Notes: generated by a model from the sequence alone, not told the origin. Shown: positions 17,577 through 27,784, counted from the first letter of the stretch. The stretch is DNA of 64,000 bases from an uncultured bacterium (GCA_947177425.1 CAMWUN010000006.1:44874-108873); one strand, 5' to 3'. Numbers and translations are program-made.

Positions 17577-18941
17577 TTACTTTTTCATATCTCTCCGGGC
17601 TGGATCGTCAAGCAGCTTCCCGTCCCTGTCAAACCCTGACCCATGGCATGGGCATTCCCACCTTTCTTCCTCCGAATTCCATTCCAGTCTGCATCCCATA
17701 TGAGGGCACTTTCTTTCTTTTTTGGAAAAAAGTCCTCTGCCCAGCCCTATTATGCTTTCCCCTATATCTGCCAGCAGGTTTTTCACGCCCATCTGGAACA
17801 GAAGCCTTTGGGGACTGAAAGTTTTTTCATAGGGACTGTCCTTTCCGCATATCCGGCTGCTGATTATCAATGCCGAAACCATAGATGCTGTCATTCCCCA
17901 TTTTTTGAATCCTGTGGCTACATACCAGTAAGGTCTGTAAACGGAAAATCTGCCGATAAAAGGAATTTCATCATGGGGCATACAGTCCTGGGCCGACCAG
18001 CGGGCTGTCTCACGCAATGCAGGATAATATTTCCCAGCCGCCTCCTGGAGATAAGAATATCCTGCCATACTGCAATTTCCCATGCCGTTTCCCGGCTTCC
18101 CGGTACGGCGGCTGCCGCCTCCAAGAAGCAGTATACTGCCTGCGCTTCTTAAGGATATCCCTTCCCCATCAGCGCAATAATACATGCCGTCCAATTCCTT
18201 ATATCCTTCCAACGCAATCACATAACTTCTCTCCTGATGCTGACGCAGGAAATAAAATCCCGGAATAACAGGAAAAGGGTAATGACAGGCAAACACAATA
18301 TTTTCTGCTGTTATCTCTCCTTTATCTGTCAAAACAACATGACCTTTTACAGAAAGTACTTTCGTGTTTTCATAAATTTCAAGCGGCCCGGACAGCGCTT
18401 TTATAAACTCCAGGGGCGAAAACTGCCCCTGGTTTTCAAAGCATACCGCCCCTGCCGCTTCAAATGGTAATTCCGTAAGTTCCCGCCCTTCCACAAAACG
18501 GGCTTTCATGCCCAGTTCCCGGGCCGTAGCTGCCTCCTTCTCCAAATCCCCAATCCGGGATTTATAAAGAGTATACAAATAAGATGGCAGCTTTTTAAAA
18601 TGACATTCTACTTTTTCTTCCTTTATAATTCTCTCATAAATTTTAACCGCATCCTCAGCCGCCATGGCATAATTTTGCGCTTTCTCTCTTCCAGCTTTCT
18701 GCATCATCTTATGGTAAATGAGTCCATGCTGGCTTGTAATCTTTGCCGTGGTGTTTTTCGTCTGCCCGCCTGCAATCCTTCCAGCCTCCACCACTACCAC
18801 ATCTACGCCTTCTTTTTTCAGAAAGTAGGCTGTAAGTATACCGGCCATTCCTGCACCGATGACCGCTGTCTGCACCCGCCTGTTTCCCGGCAGAGCTTCC
18901 CTCTCTGGTATCTCCACCGTCCTGCTCCAGATTGATTCCAT
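17577..18941 (-). CDS. FAD-dependent oxidoreductase with C-terminal Rieske domain
   Basis: Two-domain flavoprotein of 454 aa. The first 370 residues are a DAO-type FAD domain, with dinucleotide motif AVIGAGMAGILTAYFL and a VVVEAGRIAGGQTKNTTAKIT stretch. The last 45 residues hold a Rieske [2Fe-2S] ligand set, CPHMGC and CPCHGSGF, and close with a short tail. The architecture is common in Firmicutes, where the cluster is thought to pass electrons to or from the flavin; the substrate is not established. It follows no obvious operon partner. Confidence 0.9.
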   Translation of the reverse strand: MESIWSRTVEIPEREALPGNRRVQTAVIGAGMAGILTAYFLKKEGVDVVVVEAGRIAGGQTKNTTAKITSQHGLIYHKMMQKAGREKAQNYAMAAEDAVKIYERIIKEEKVECHFKKLPSYLYTLYKSRIGDLEKEAATARELGMKARFVEGRELTELPFEAAGAVCFENQGQFSPLEFIKALSGPLEIYENTKVLSVKGHVVLTDKGEITAENIVFACHYPFPVIPGFYFLRQHQERSYVIALEGYKELDGMYYCADGEGISLRSAGSILLLGGGSRRTGKPGNGMGNCSMAGYSYLQEAAGKYYPALRETARWSAQDCMPHDEIPFIGRFSVYRPYWYVATGFKKWGMTASMVSALIISSRICGKDSPYEKTFSPQRLLFQMGVKNLLADIGESIIGLGRGLFSKKERKCPHMGCRLEWNSEEERWECPCHGSGFDRDGKLLDDPARRDMKK

Positions 18942-19057
18942 CTTTTTATTCCCTTCATTTTGTTATTGTTGTAAATACTTCCTGCTATCTGCTTTCTGTA
19001 CACTATTTTTAACAGTTTAAAGGGAAATCATTCCTATTACAGGAAACGTCATTATTC

Positions 19058-20137
19058 TTAAATCATCTGGGACGGGTCGTACTGGTTATACCGGAGCTGG
19101 AGGAATTCCTGGAACTCCTTCTGGTACAATCTGAATATTTCATCCTGGTATCCCACAACCACCCATGGCATCATATTGTTGATATGCTGCAGGGCATCCT
19201 GCACATTGCTTTCACTGGACACGGCTATGGAAGTTCTCTTTTTATTGATATCATAAAAAACTATTTCGTAAGAAGTTCCTGTCTTAATGCCGTTGGTCCG
19301 GTGTGTTGTGGTTCTCTGGTATGCCCATATAATTTTGCTGTTGACCAGTATATGCGCCCTGCTTCCCTGCATATAGAAAATAAGCTTTTTACCTATGCGG
19401 AAATCGTTTGATTTGTTAACCAGTGTGGCGCCTTCATATTCCAGATCCAGATTGGCTTCCCCAAGCCCGGCGGCTGTAAGTTCCTTCTTAAGCTTCTTAA
19501 GACCGCCTCCGCTTACTGCAATAAGCACCATGATAACTGCAATCAGAATCAGCACGCCGCCGATAACTGCAATTGCTACCGCCGAACTTGCAGTGCTGCC
19601 TGTAAGCGCGCCTACATTGATAAAATAGGGAAGGGTGTTTGCTTCAAACTCCTCTTCCGTAAAGCCCGACTCCAAAAAATACTCCTTAAAATATTTGTGT
19701 TCCTCTGACGACATCTTAATAATGGCGCCAGTATAATTAATCGGATCCGAAATTTCGTAATTGTAAGTTGCCTCCGCCATCCTTTCCATCGCGCTTTCAT
19801 CGGAAGCAGGCACCTTAATGCCCATGTAGCGGAAATCCTCGTCGTCCTCATCCCCTGTCCAGATTACGTAGTATAAATCTGTGGTCCGCCTGCGGTGGGT
19901 CTTGGTATTCTCCTCATACTCCTCCATATAACAGCCGAAGTTGTCACGAAGCGTCACATCCACCACCAGATCATTCCCTATTTCCTCCGGTGCAAGGCTT
20001 TCAAATTGCACATTTCCGCGGATCAGTGCCTTCATGGCTGAAAACTCAATTCCAACCATCCCGATACCGCATATCAGCAGAATAATTGCCAGTGGAAGTG
20101 ATTTGATAATGCTTTTCTTTCTTAGTTTCTCCAACAT
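19058..20137 (-). CDS. Membrane protein of unknown function (possibly DUF6709-like)
   Basis: About 359 aa, function not recognised. One membrane helix near residues 14-35, an extracellular region of about 150 residues rich in acidic and aromatic residues, a second helix at SAVAIAVIGGVLILIAVIMVLIA, then a cytoplasmic domain with KLIFYMQGSRAHILVNSKIIWAYQR, which resembles PH-like folds of related clostridial proteins. The ATG at 20137 has GGGAG 6 nt upstream and is preferred to 20152. It may monitor the cell surface; this is inference only. Confidence 0.65.
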   Translation of the reverse strand: MLEKLRKKSIIKSLPLAIILLICGIGMVGIEFSAMKALIRGNVQFESLAPEEIGNDLVVDVTLRDNFGCYMEEYEENTKTHRRRTTDLYYVIWTGDEDDEDFRYMGIKVPASDESAMERMAEATYNYEISDPINYTGAIIKMSSEEHKYFKEYFLESGFTEEEFEANTLPYFINVGALTGSTASSAVAIAVIGGVLILIAVIMVLIAVSGGGLKKLKKELTAAGLGEANLDLEYEGATLVNKSNDFRIGKKLIFYMQGSRAHILVNSKIIWAYQRTTTHRTNGIKTGTSYEIVFYDINKKRTSIAVSSESNVQDALQHINNMMPWVVVGYQDEIFRLYQKEFQEFLQLRYNQYDPSQMI

Positions 20138-20244
20138 ACTTTTCTCCCTCACTTATGTACAAATGTTATTAGAAAAATTGTAACATGGATAAGTGGGAAA
20201 TGCAATTTTTTAACTCACTTTAGCCACAGGAATTAGGTTTTTGA

Positions 20245-20301
20245 TTACTGTTCACACAGGCGCATTTGCTGCGCAGGTCGTAAGAAAGTGATTCGAGAGT
20301 G
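20245..20301 (+). repeat. Half copy of the 132-bp dispersed intergenic repeat (left part)
   Basis: Begins TTACTGTTCACACA and ends at GATTCGAGAGTG, matching the left 57-60 bp of the element at 57414-57544 and including its GCGCA...TGCGC mini-hairpin. The right part, with the long hairpin, is missing. It lies between the amrS-like stop and the upstream membrane-protein gene. Confidence 0.75.
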
Positions 20302-20315
20302 TTTTTTAATTCGGT

Positions 20316-21143
20316 TCAGCAGTTCCCCACAAACACATTTTTCAGATATTTTCCGGCCGTCCGGGCAAGGCGGCGCACCAGGCCTGTATCCGTGGGCCCC
20401 CGGTCAGTCATATGGTATCTGGGAAAAAAACGGGACACATGGAGGGGAATGTGCTCACTTATGGACGCAATCCACCGGGCTTCCTCTTCCATTTCATCCT
20501 CACGGTCATTTTCACCGGGCACAATTAATGTGGTAAGTTCCACATGGCAGTCTTTTGCGGCCCGTGAAATAAATGCCTTCACCTGCCCGAAGCTTCCTCC
20601 CAGCTTTTCATAATAGCTTTCCGTAAACCCTTTCAGGTCAATGTTCATGGCATCTGTATAGGGCAGGATTTCCTCAAGCACCCACAACTCTGCTGTCCCG
20701 TTTGTCACCAGCACATTTTTCATCCCTGCTTCCTTCACCAGCTTTGCTGCATCCCTGACATATTCCCACCCCACAAGAGGTTCATTGTAGGTAAACGCAG
20801 CCCCGATATTTCCCATACTCCGGCACTTGGCGGCTTGCTCTGCCAGTTCCAGGGGTGAGAGATAAACTGCTTCCGATTCTATTCTGTCCGCCATGGAAAT
20901 TTCATAATTCTGGCAGAAAGGACATCTCATATTGCACCCGTAACTTCCCACAGACAATATCATGCTTCCAGGATGGAACATTTTAAGGGGCTTTTTCTCA
21001 ATAGGATCAAGGGCAAGTGACGTCACCTGCCCATAATTTTCACATACAATACTTCCATTCTCATTTTTTCTTGCCCTGCATATCCCCTTTTGTCCGGGCA
21101 GCAGGGCGCAATGATGCATACATGTCTGGCAAATTTTTTTCAT
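20316..21143 (-). CDS. amrS: AmmeMemoRadiSam system radical SAM enzyme
   Basis: Radical SAM protein of 275 aa. The [4Fe-4S] motif C-x3-C-x2-C is at Cys70, Cys74, Cys77 (GCNMRCPFC), and a Cys-rich N-terminal patch (Cys5, Cys8, Cys12, Cys22) resembles the PflA-like AmrS group. The GAAFTYNEPLVGWEYV segment is typical. It lies 35 bp after the Memo-AMMECR1 fusion on the same strand, which fixes the assignment to the AmmeMemoRadiSam system. The modified target of this system in bacteria is not known to me. Confidence 0.88.
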   Translation of the reverse strand: MKKICQTCMHHCALLPGQKGICRARKNENGSIVCENYGQVTSLALDPIEKKPLKMFHPGSMILSVGSYGCNMRCPFCQNYEISMADRIESEAVYLSPLELAEQAAKCRSMGNIGAAFTYNEPLVGWEYVRDAAKLVKEAGMKNVLVTNGTAELWVLEEILPYTDAMNIDLKGFTESYYEKLGGSFGQVKAFISRAAKDCHVELTTLIVPGENDREDEMEEEARWIASISEHIPLHVSRFFPRYHMTDRGPTDTGLVRRLARTAGKYLKNVFVGNC

Positions 21144-21178
21144 ACTTTTTCCTATCGCCTCCGGCTTAAAAATTTATA

Positions 21179-22564
21179 CTAATAATGCCGCACCACTTCA
21201 AACCTCTCCAGTTCCACATCTTCCCTTTCCCCGATGCCTGCTTTTCGCTTTGCAATGGCAATCTGTTCTTCCACAGTGTCAATCCCTTCCAGATTGGGAA
21301 GCAGCAGACCCCTTTTACGGCCTTTCGTCACAATCACGCCGTACCGCCGCACATCCAGTTTGTCCGGAGATTCTATCTTTTCCGTATCCCCCAGCACATC
21401 CACGCTGACAGAAAGCAATTCCAGTTCCTCCTCCTCTATGGGTGAAAACCTGTAGTCTCTGGAAGCTGCGCTGATGGCATTGTCAATGATTTCCTGTGCA
21501 ATGGAAGAATTTACGGCCTGAATCGTCCCAATACAGCCGCGCAGCCTGCCTTCTTCCTTGATGGAGACAAAAACCCCCGCCCTGCGGCTGTACATTTCCT
21601 CCGGCATTCCCTCCGGCATCTCAATTCTTTCGCCTGTGCGGACATAGGCTTCAATAGTCTTCCGGGCAAGCTGAACGTAAGGATCCTCCTGTTTTCTCTG
21701 TTTCAAAATACGCATCTTTTCCCTTTCCCCGTATTTTTCCTTAAAATTACGCTCCGGGTCAGTTCCTGCCGCCGTATAGACACAGACACCATAGCCCACC
21801 CCAAAGGGCCCTTCATAGGAAAGACGCTCCGCCTGCACCTTTGTCCTGTCAAACGCCCCTGCCATGATTAAAAAGGAGCGGTGCCCGCATTCTCCTGCCT
21901 TCTCACAAAAATCCTCCGAAAAATCCAGCAGTTCCCCAAATTCGCCTTTTTCCATCACGTTCATGATACGGGCATCATATTCCGGCCCTTCCTTCTGATA
22001 CCCGTAAGGCCCGTCCTCCTTCAGTCGGTGGGATAAATCTCCACTGCCAATTACCACCGTCCGCCTGTTCAGCTTCTGTGCGGTATCCCTGATATACTGC
22101 CCCAGTTCATAATGCTTTGTAAAAGGAAGGCCGGACAATCCCACTCTTACCAGCTTATATTCTTTCCAGTACTGGTTTACAAAGTACAAAGGCACCATCG
22201 TCCCATGGTCAAGGCTCTTATCCCTTTCCCCTTCCGTGCCTGCCGGAAGATTCCCCATACCAGGCAGCCTGCAAAGCGTCTCCACAAACTCCGTGTCATA
22301 GCAGACCTCCATTTTCACATCTCCGGCACGGAACTGTCCGAAGTTCCCCTTCGCTCCTTTTCCCGGTGAAATATGAAAATAATCTGCATACATCACCTGG
22401 TGGGGCGACAAAAGCACAATCGTCTCCGGCTTAAGGCTCCCTATCCTGCAGGCAGCCTCCCGGTAAGCGTCAACCGTATTCTGAATCTTCCTCTCTTCAC
22501 CTGCACCGATTTCCGGTATAATCAGCGGTGGGTGTGGAACCATAAAACCAGCCAGAATTCCCAT
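21179..22564 (-). CDS. Memo-AMMECR1 fusion protein (AmmeMemoRadiSam proteins B and A)
   Basis: A single 461-residue protein joining two families. Residues 1-265 match Memo (MEMO1/class III dioxygenase fold): GFMVPHPPLIIPEIG, LLSPHQVMYADYFHIS, YDTEFVETLC, SLDHGTMVPLYFVNQYW and GSGDLSHRLKEDGPYGY carry the His/Asp/Cys residues of its metal pocket. Residues about 285-461 match AMMECR1: RAGVFVSIKEEGRLRGCIGTIQ is the defining RGCIGT motif, followed by ISAASRDYRFSPI. The operon with the radical SAM gene suggests a joint redox or modification reaction. Confidence 0.9.
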   Translation of the reverse strand: MGILAGFMVPHPPLIIPEIGAGEERKIQNTVDAYREAACRIGSLKPETIVLLSPHQVMYADYFHISPGKGAKGNFGQFRAGDVKMEVCYDTEFVETLCRLPGMGNLPAGTEGERDKSLDHGTMVPLYFVNQYWKEYKLVRVGLSGLPFTKHYELGQYIRDTAQKLNRRTVVIGSGDLSHRLKEDGPYGYQKEGPEYDARIMNVMEKGEFGELLDFSEDFCEKAGECGHRSFLIMAGAFDRTKVQAERLSYEGPFGVGYGVCVYTAAGTDPERNFKEKYGEREKMRILKQRKQEDPYVQLARKTIEAYVRTGERIEMPEGMPEEMYSRRAGVFVSIKEEGRLRGCIGTIQAVNSSIAQEIIDNAISAASRDYRFSPIEEEELELLSVSVDVLGDTEKIESPDKLDVRRYGVIVTKGRKRGLLLPNLEGIDTVEEQIAIAKRKAGIGEREDVELERFEVVRHY

Positions 22565-22613
22565 ACAATTCTCCCTTCTTATTAAATTTTATAAAATGCA
22601 ATAACAAATATAC

Positions 22614-24389
22614 TTAATTGCCGGACACTTCCACGGCATCCTCCCCGGAGGACAACATAATAGCAGAAATATTTCTGGTGCCGCCCCACTTAAAATAGTC
22701 TTTGCCGTCCTGGATACCTTTATCATAAGATATCTGGAAATGATAGATATAAAGTATCCTGCCCTGTCCCACATCGATCCTGTTAAAACTGCGCAGATAA
22801 CCGCTTATCTCCTCCCTGTCCGCCTTGGGATTGGTTTTTATATATTCCATGGCTTTCTTTGCAAAATCACTGATATCCGCGGTAATTTCCTCATCTGTCC
22901 CCCTCAGCCGGAACCGGAAAGCCGAAAAATCAGGCTCCGGCTGTTCATCCGCCTCTTCAAGCATATGCATGGTCTTAAATCCCTCCACAGAAAAACCGCC
23001 CACCAACTGGCATCCGTGGATAAGGTATCTGTCCACTTTCCCCAAAGCACTCTGCTGTCCGTCATACAGCCCTTCTCCTGCCTTTTGCAGAATATCCACA
23101 GAGTAGTCGTCATATCCCCCTGCCATACCCTTTGGGGTCCTTTCTTTCAGATAAAAATAGGCTTCCCACATCCGATTGTACTCCTGCTGTGAAAGGCTCT
23201 CCCCCTTCTGGGCCGCCTGATAATATTTCTCAAGCCATGCCTGCTGCTGTCTTTCGGAAAGCCGGCACCTGTTCACGCCGGGCATCAGAAATGCCAGCAC
23301 AATAAGCCCGCTCATAATCAGCAGCACATTCTCCATCCTGTTTCTCCCCAAATGCCAGCACAGCAGTGTCCCCCCTTCAAAAACAATCATCATTACTCCT
23401 ACATACCTGTTCGGTGTAAGCCCAAATTCCCCAATCCTGACTGCAATGGAATAAATCTGAAGCAGGATAAGCGGTGCAAAGACATAGGGCAGACTGGCCA
23501 TAAGACGGGAATACCGGGACTCCTTAAGCAGACTGCCGCTCACCATCCATATAGGCATACCCAGGCTAAAAAGCGTCGTCAGTATGGAAAAAACCTCGTT
23601 GGAGGGAAACTCCCGCCTGATAAGAATTCCTGCAGCATACACATAAACCGAAACCAGCGCGCAGACTGCCATAAGAGAAAGCACATACTGTACCGGAGTC
23701 ATTAAGAGATCTTTTGCCGCACGATTCCGCCCATTCAGCGCCAATATTCCCCCCGGTATCAGAAAAAAGCCTGAAAGCAAAATCCAGCTTACCGTAACAA
23801 TACTTGAACCCCCTCCAAAAAACAGTGTGTCAACGCAACTGCACACAAGCCCTGTCCCAATCAGCAGTATGACATACATGGAATATACGATGAGACAGTT
23901 GACCAAAAGGGTCAGCATATATTCTTCAAATCTGGCCACCCCTTTCCGGTAACAAAAATAAACCGTAAGAACCAGCATCAAAAAAATACATCCTGCCATC
24001 AGTTCCTGTGCCTTTTTATAAAAAAACACACCCTTGATGCCAAACACCAGACTTTCCATCCCCACTCCGATAAAACAAGTAATCAGTCCGGATAAAATTA
24101 CGCCGGATAAAAGCCCCAGAAGTTTCAGCCGTTTTCTTCCCATAAAGCAGGTCTCTGAGAATAACGCCGTCACCCCAAACAAAAACATAAACCGGAACAC
24201 AGCGCTTTCATCAAAACCTATATCTATGTAAAAATCTTCTTCCAACACTACCACAACAGCCTCAAACAACGCGCACAAAGCTGCCGTTCCCATGGAAAAT
24301 TTATAGTCACGTACACGTGAAAATACCTGCTCCAGACTTAAAGACCGCCGGAGCAGACTGCCCGCCCTGTCCTTAAAAGTACCCATCAT
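22614..24389 (-). CDS. DUF4153-like multispanning membrane protein
   Basis: About 591 aa with some ten to eleven hydrophobic helices in residues 40-390, then a soluble C-terminal part of about 200 residues rich in Tyr and acidic residues (ERQQQAWLEKYYQAAQKGESLSQQEYNRMWEAYFYLKE...). This is the architecture of DUF4153/DUF4173 membrane proteins, whose function is unknown. The ATG at 24389 follows GGAGGGG by 5 nt, so the upstream ATG at 24428 is rejected. It lies 49 bp before the Memo-AMMECR1 gene and may be cotranscribed. Confidence 0.7.
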   Translation of the reverse strand: MMGTFKDRAGSLLRRSLSLEQVFSRVRDYKFSMGTAALCALFEAVVVVLEEDFYIDIGFDESAVFRFMFLFGVTALFSETCFMGRKRLKLLGLLSGVILSGLITCFIGVGMESLVFGIKGVFFYKKAQELMAGCIFLMLVLTVYFCYRKGVARFEEYMLTLLVNCLIVYSMYVILLIGTGLVCSCVDTLFFGGGSSIVTVSWILLSGFFLIPGGILALNGRNRAAKDLLMTPVQYVLSLMAVCALVSVYVYAAGILIRREFPSNEVFSILTTLFSLGMPIWMVSGSLLKESRYSRLMASLPYVFAPLILLQIYSIAVRIGEFGLTPNRYVGVMMIVFEGGTLLCWHLGRNRMENVLLIMSGLIVLAFLMPGVNRCRLSERQQQAWLEKYYQAAQKGESLSQQEYNRMWEAYFYLKERTPKGMAGGYDDYSVDILQKAGEGLYDGQQSALGKVDRYLIHGCQLVGGFSVEGFKTMHMLEEADEQPEPDFSAFRFRLRGTDEEITADISDFAKKAMEYIKTNPKADREEISGYLRSFNRIDVGQGRILYIYHFQISYDKGIQDGKDYFKWGGTRNISAIMLSSGEDAVEVSGN

Positions 24390-24508
24390 TCTTTCCCCTC
24401 CGATACCAGAACACAACCCTTTTTTCATATTTTACCACACTCCTTTTTTATCTTCTACTAGGGTTTGAAAATTGCTTTCCCTGAGATGTGCCTGAATTAC
24501 AGATAAAA

Positions 24509-24541
24509 CAGCCCGGTATCTGATGGCAGATTTCCGGGCTG
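24509..24541 (-). terminator. Rho-independent terminator of carB
   Basis: Arms CAGCCCGG and CCGGGCTG with an inner ATCTG/CAGAT stem; on the minus strand TTTT follows. It ends the carB transcript about 20 bp after the stop. Confidence 0.85.
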
Positions 24542-24559
24542 AAAACTTATTTTAATATA

Positions 24560-27500
24560 TTATTTATCATGAATCTCGCTGTGCAGTTCCTGTAAGGATT
24601 TAAGCTGGCTGCCCTCGTGGGTCTTTACGTAATGAATCCCTTCCGCCGCAACCCTTGCAGCCGCAACGGTGGTGATATACGGCGCCTTGGCTTTAATGGC
24701 CGCTTTCCTTAAATAACTGTCATCATAAACACTGTCTTTTCCCACAGGAGAATTAATCACCAGATCAAAGTCGCCGTTGGTAATCATGTCCCCCACATTG
24801 GGACGGCCTTCAAACAGCTTCTTTGCCTTCACTGCCGGAATGCCTGCGGCGTTGATGATATCGCAGGTTCCGCTGGTAGCCACAATTTTAAAGCCGTCAT
24901 TTGCAAGACTTCTGGCAACCTCCACGATTTCATCCTTATCTTTCTTGTTGACGGAAATCAATACCGTCCCTTCCGTGGGAAGCTTTGACTGGACTGCTTC
25001 CTGGGCTTTGAAATAGGCTTCCCCATAAGAACGGGACAGGCCGAGAACCTCCCCTGTGGAGCGCATTTCCGGGCCTAAGACCGGATCAACCTCCGGGAAC
25101 ATATTGAAGGGGAACACCGCTTCTTTTACCCCGTAATTAGGAATTGCCTGCTCTTTTAGATCCGGCACCGGCGAAGGGCGTCCCGTAATTTCCGATGTAA
25201 TAATATCCGTGGCCAGGGGCACCATGCGGATGTTGCATACCTTAGATACCAGGGGTACCGTACGGGAGGCTCTGGGATTGGCTTCCAACACAAAGACCTT
25301 TCCGTTTTCGATGGCATACTGCATATTCATAAGCCCTTTTACGTGCATTTCCTCCGCTATCTTTCTTGTATACTCCTTGATGGTTTCCACACTTTCCGCC
25401 GGAATATGCACAGAAGGGATAATACACGCCGAATCCCCTGAGTGAATGCCCGCAAGCTCAATATGTTCCATCACCGCCGGCACAAAGGCGTGGGTTCCGT
25501 CACTGATAGCATCGGCCTCACATTCCAGCGCATGGTTCAAAAAGCGGTCAATCAGAATAGGACGGTCTGGTGTAACGCCTACAGCCGCACGCATGTACTC
25601 TGTCATGCTCTCATCATCATAAACTACTTCCATTCCCCTGCCGCCCAGCACGTAAGAAGGGCGCACCATAACCGGATAGCCAATCTTTGCCGCAATGGAA
25701 AGGGCTTCCTCCACAGTAGTCGCCATCCCGGATTCGGGCATGGGGATATCCAGCTTTTCCATCATCGCACGGAACTGGTCACGGTCCTCCGCCAAATCAA
25801 TGACCGAAGGAGATGTCCCCAAAATCCTGACACCGTTTTTCTCCAGTTCTGATGCCAGATTAAGGGGTGTCTGGCCGCCAAACTGTGCAATGACACCAAG
25901 GGGCTTTTCTTTTTTGTAAATGCTGAGCACATCTTCCAAAGTCAGCGGCTCAAAATACAGCTTATCGGAAGTGTCATAATCTGTAGACACAGTTTCCGGA
26001 TTACAGTTTACGATAATCGTCTCAAATCCCAGCTTTTTGAGAGCCATTGCCGCATGTACACAGCAGTAATCAAACTCAATTCCCTGTCCAATGCGGTTAG
26101 GCCCGCCGCCTAAAATCATAATCTTGGGCTTGTCGGTGTTTACCGGATTCTTATCGGGGCTGTTGTACGTGGAGTAATAGTAAGCGCTGTCCTTTGTCCC
26201 GCTGACATGGACGCCTTCCCATGCCTCTTCCACGCCCAGTTCTATCCGGCGGTTACGGATATCCTCTTCGGGTATCTCTAATAACTGGCTTAAATATTTG
26301 TCGGAAAAACCGTCCTTCTTGGCAGTTACCAGCATTCCATCTTCCGGCAGCGCTCCCTTATGTTTCAGAAGCTTTTCTTCTTCCTCCACAAGTTCCTTCA
26401 TCTGCTCGATAAAAAATGCTTTTACTTTGGTGATTTCATATATTTCTTCCACGGAAGCGCCCTTTCTCAGCGCCTCATACATCACGAAATGACGCTCGCT
26501 GGAAGAAGTATTCAGCATCCTCAAAAGTTCCTCTTTGGACAGAGTGTCAAAATCCTTGGCATGTCCTAACCCGTAACGGCCGGTTTCCAGCGAACGGATG
26601 GCTTTCTGGAAGGCTTCTTTATAAGTCTTGCCGATGCTCATAACCTCGCCTACAGCGCGCATCTGGGTTCCCAGCTTGTCCTCCACTCCTTTAAACTTCT
26701 CAAATGCCCATCTTGCAAATTTGATTACCACATAGTCCCCGTCCGGCACATATTTATCCAGCGTCCCGTATTTTCCGCAGGGAATGTCCTTCAAAGTAAG
26801 GCCCGCCGCCAGCATTGCGGAAACAAGGGCAATGGGAAATCCTGTGGCCTTGGAGGCCAGCGCCGAAGACCGTGAAGTCCGGGGGTTAATCTCAATAACA
26901 ATGATACGGTCGGATACAGGGTCGTGGGCAAACTGCACGTTGGTTCCCCCGATTACCTGCACGGATTCCACGATTTTGTAAGCCTGCTCCTGCAGCCTTG
27001 CCTGACATTCCTTAGAAATCGTGAGCATAGGCGCCGAACAGAAAGAGTCTCCCGTATGCACGCCCAGAGGGTCAATATTTTCGATAAAACATACCGTGAT
27101 GATATTGTTTTCCGCATCACGCACCACTTCCAGTTCCAGTTCTTCCCATCCCAGAATAGATTCCTCCACCAGGACCTGCCCTACCAGACTTGCCTGCAGT
27201 CCCCTTGCACAGACAGTTTTCAGTTCATCTTTGTTATAGACCAGGCCGCCTCCGGCGCCGCCCATGGTATACGCGGGCCGCAGCACCACCGGATATCCCA
27301 GCTTATCCGCAATGGCCAGCGCCTCTTCCACAGAATAGGCAACCTCGCTCCGGGCCATCTCGATTCCCAGCCTGTCCATGGTCTTTTTGAATTCAATGCG
27401 GTCCTCCCCGCGCTCAATGGCATCCACCTGCACACCGATTACCTGTACATTATATTTATCCAAAATCCCCGCTTTATTTAACTCCGCGCACAAATTAAGC

Positions 27501-27784
27501 CCTGACTGTCCTCCCAGATTCGGAAGCAGGGCGTCCGGGCGTTCCTTTGCAATAATCTGCTCAAGGCGCTCCACATTCAGCGGTTCGATATAAGTCACAT
27601 CTGCCGTTTCCGGATCCGTCATAATCGTCGCCGGATTGGAATTCACAAGCACAATCTCATATCCCAGCTTGCGGAGCGCTTTGCAGGCCTGCGTACCTGA
27701 ATAGTCAAACTCACAGGCCTGCCCTATGATAATGGGGCCTGAACCAATAATTAACACCTTATGGATATCTGTTCTTTTGGGCAT
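24560..27784 (-). CDS. carB: Carbamoyl-phosphate synthase large subunit
   Basis: Makes carbamoyl phosphate from bicarbonate, ammonia and two ATP for pyrimidine and arginine synthesis. At 1074 aa it has full family length: two homologous halves each with an ATP-grasp domain (VLIIGSGPIIIGQACEFDYSGTQAC near residue 9; IMILGGGPNRIGQGIEFDYCC near 555), and a C-terminal methylglyoxal-synthase-like allosteric domain from about 940 (GFKIVATSGTCDIINAAG) where UMP or ornithine usually bind. AGGAGG precedes the ATG. The glutaminase subunit gene carA, normally just upstream, is not in the window; instead a noncoding region with a long hairpin precedes it. Confidence 0.97.
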   Translation of the reverse strand: MPKRTDIHKVLIIGSGPIIIGQACEFDYSGTQACKALRKLGYEIVLVNSNPATIMTDPETADVTYIEPLNVERLEQIIAKERPDALLPNLGGQSGLNLCAELNKAGILDKYNVQVIGVQVDAIERGEDRIEFKKTMDRLGIEMARSEVAYSVEEALAIADKLGYPVVLRPAYTMGGAGGGLVYNKDELKTVCARGLQASLVGQVLVEESILGWEELELEVVRDAENNIITVCFIENIDPLGVHTGDSFCSAPMLTISKECQARLQEQAYKIVESVQVIGGTNVQFAHDPVSDRIIVIEINPRTSRSSALASKATGFPIALVSAMLAAGLTLKDIPCGKYGTLDKYVPDGDYVVIKFARWAFEKFKGVEDKLGTQMRAVGEVMSIGKTYKEAFQKAIRSLETGRYGLGHAKDFDTLSKEELLRMLNTSSSERHFVMYEALRKGASVEEIYEITKVKAFFIEQMKELVEEEEKLLKHKGALPEDGMLVTAKKDGFSDKYLSQLLEIPEEDIRNRRIELGVEEAWEGVHVSGTKDSAYYYSTYNSPDKNPVNTDKPKIMILGGGPNRIGQGIEFDYCCVHAAMALKKLGFETIIVNCNPETVSTDYDTSDKLYFEPLTLEDVLSIYKKEKPLGVIAQFGGQTPLNLASELEKNGVRILGTSPSVIDLAEDRDQFRAMMEKLDIPMPESGMATTVEEALSIAAKIGYPVMVRPSYVLGGRGMEVVYDDESMTEYMRAAVGVTPDRPILIDRFLNHALECEADAISDGTHAFVPAVMEHIELAGIHSGDSACIIPSVHIPAESVETIKEYTRKIAEEMHVKGLMNMQYAIENGKVFVLEANPRASRTVPLVSKVCNIRMVPLATDIITSEITGRPSPVPDLKEQAIPNYGVKEAVFPFNMFPEVDPVLGPEMRSTGEVLGLSRSYGEAYFKAQEAVQSKLPTEGTVLISVNKKDKDEIVEVARSLANDGFKIVATSGTCDIINAAGIPAVKAKKLFEGRPNVGDMITNGDFDLVINSPVGKDSVYDDSYLRKAAIKAKAPYITTVAAARVAAEGIHYVKTHEGSQLKSLQELHSEIHDK

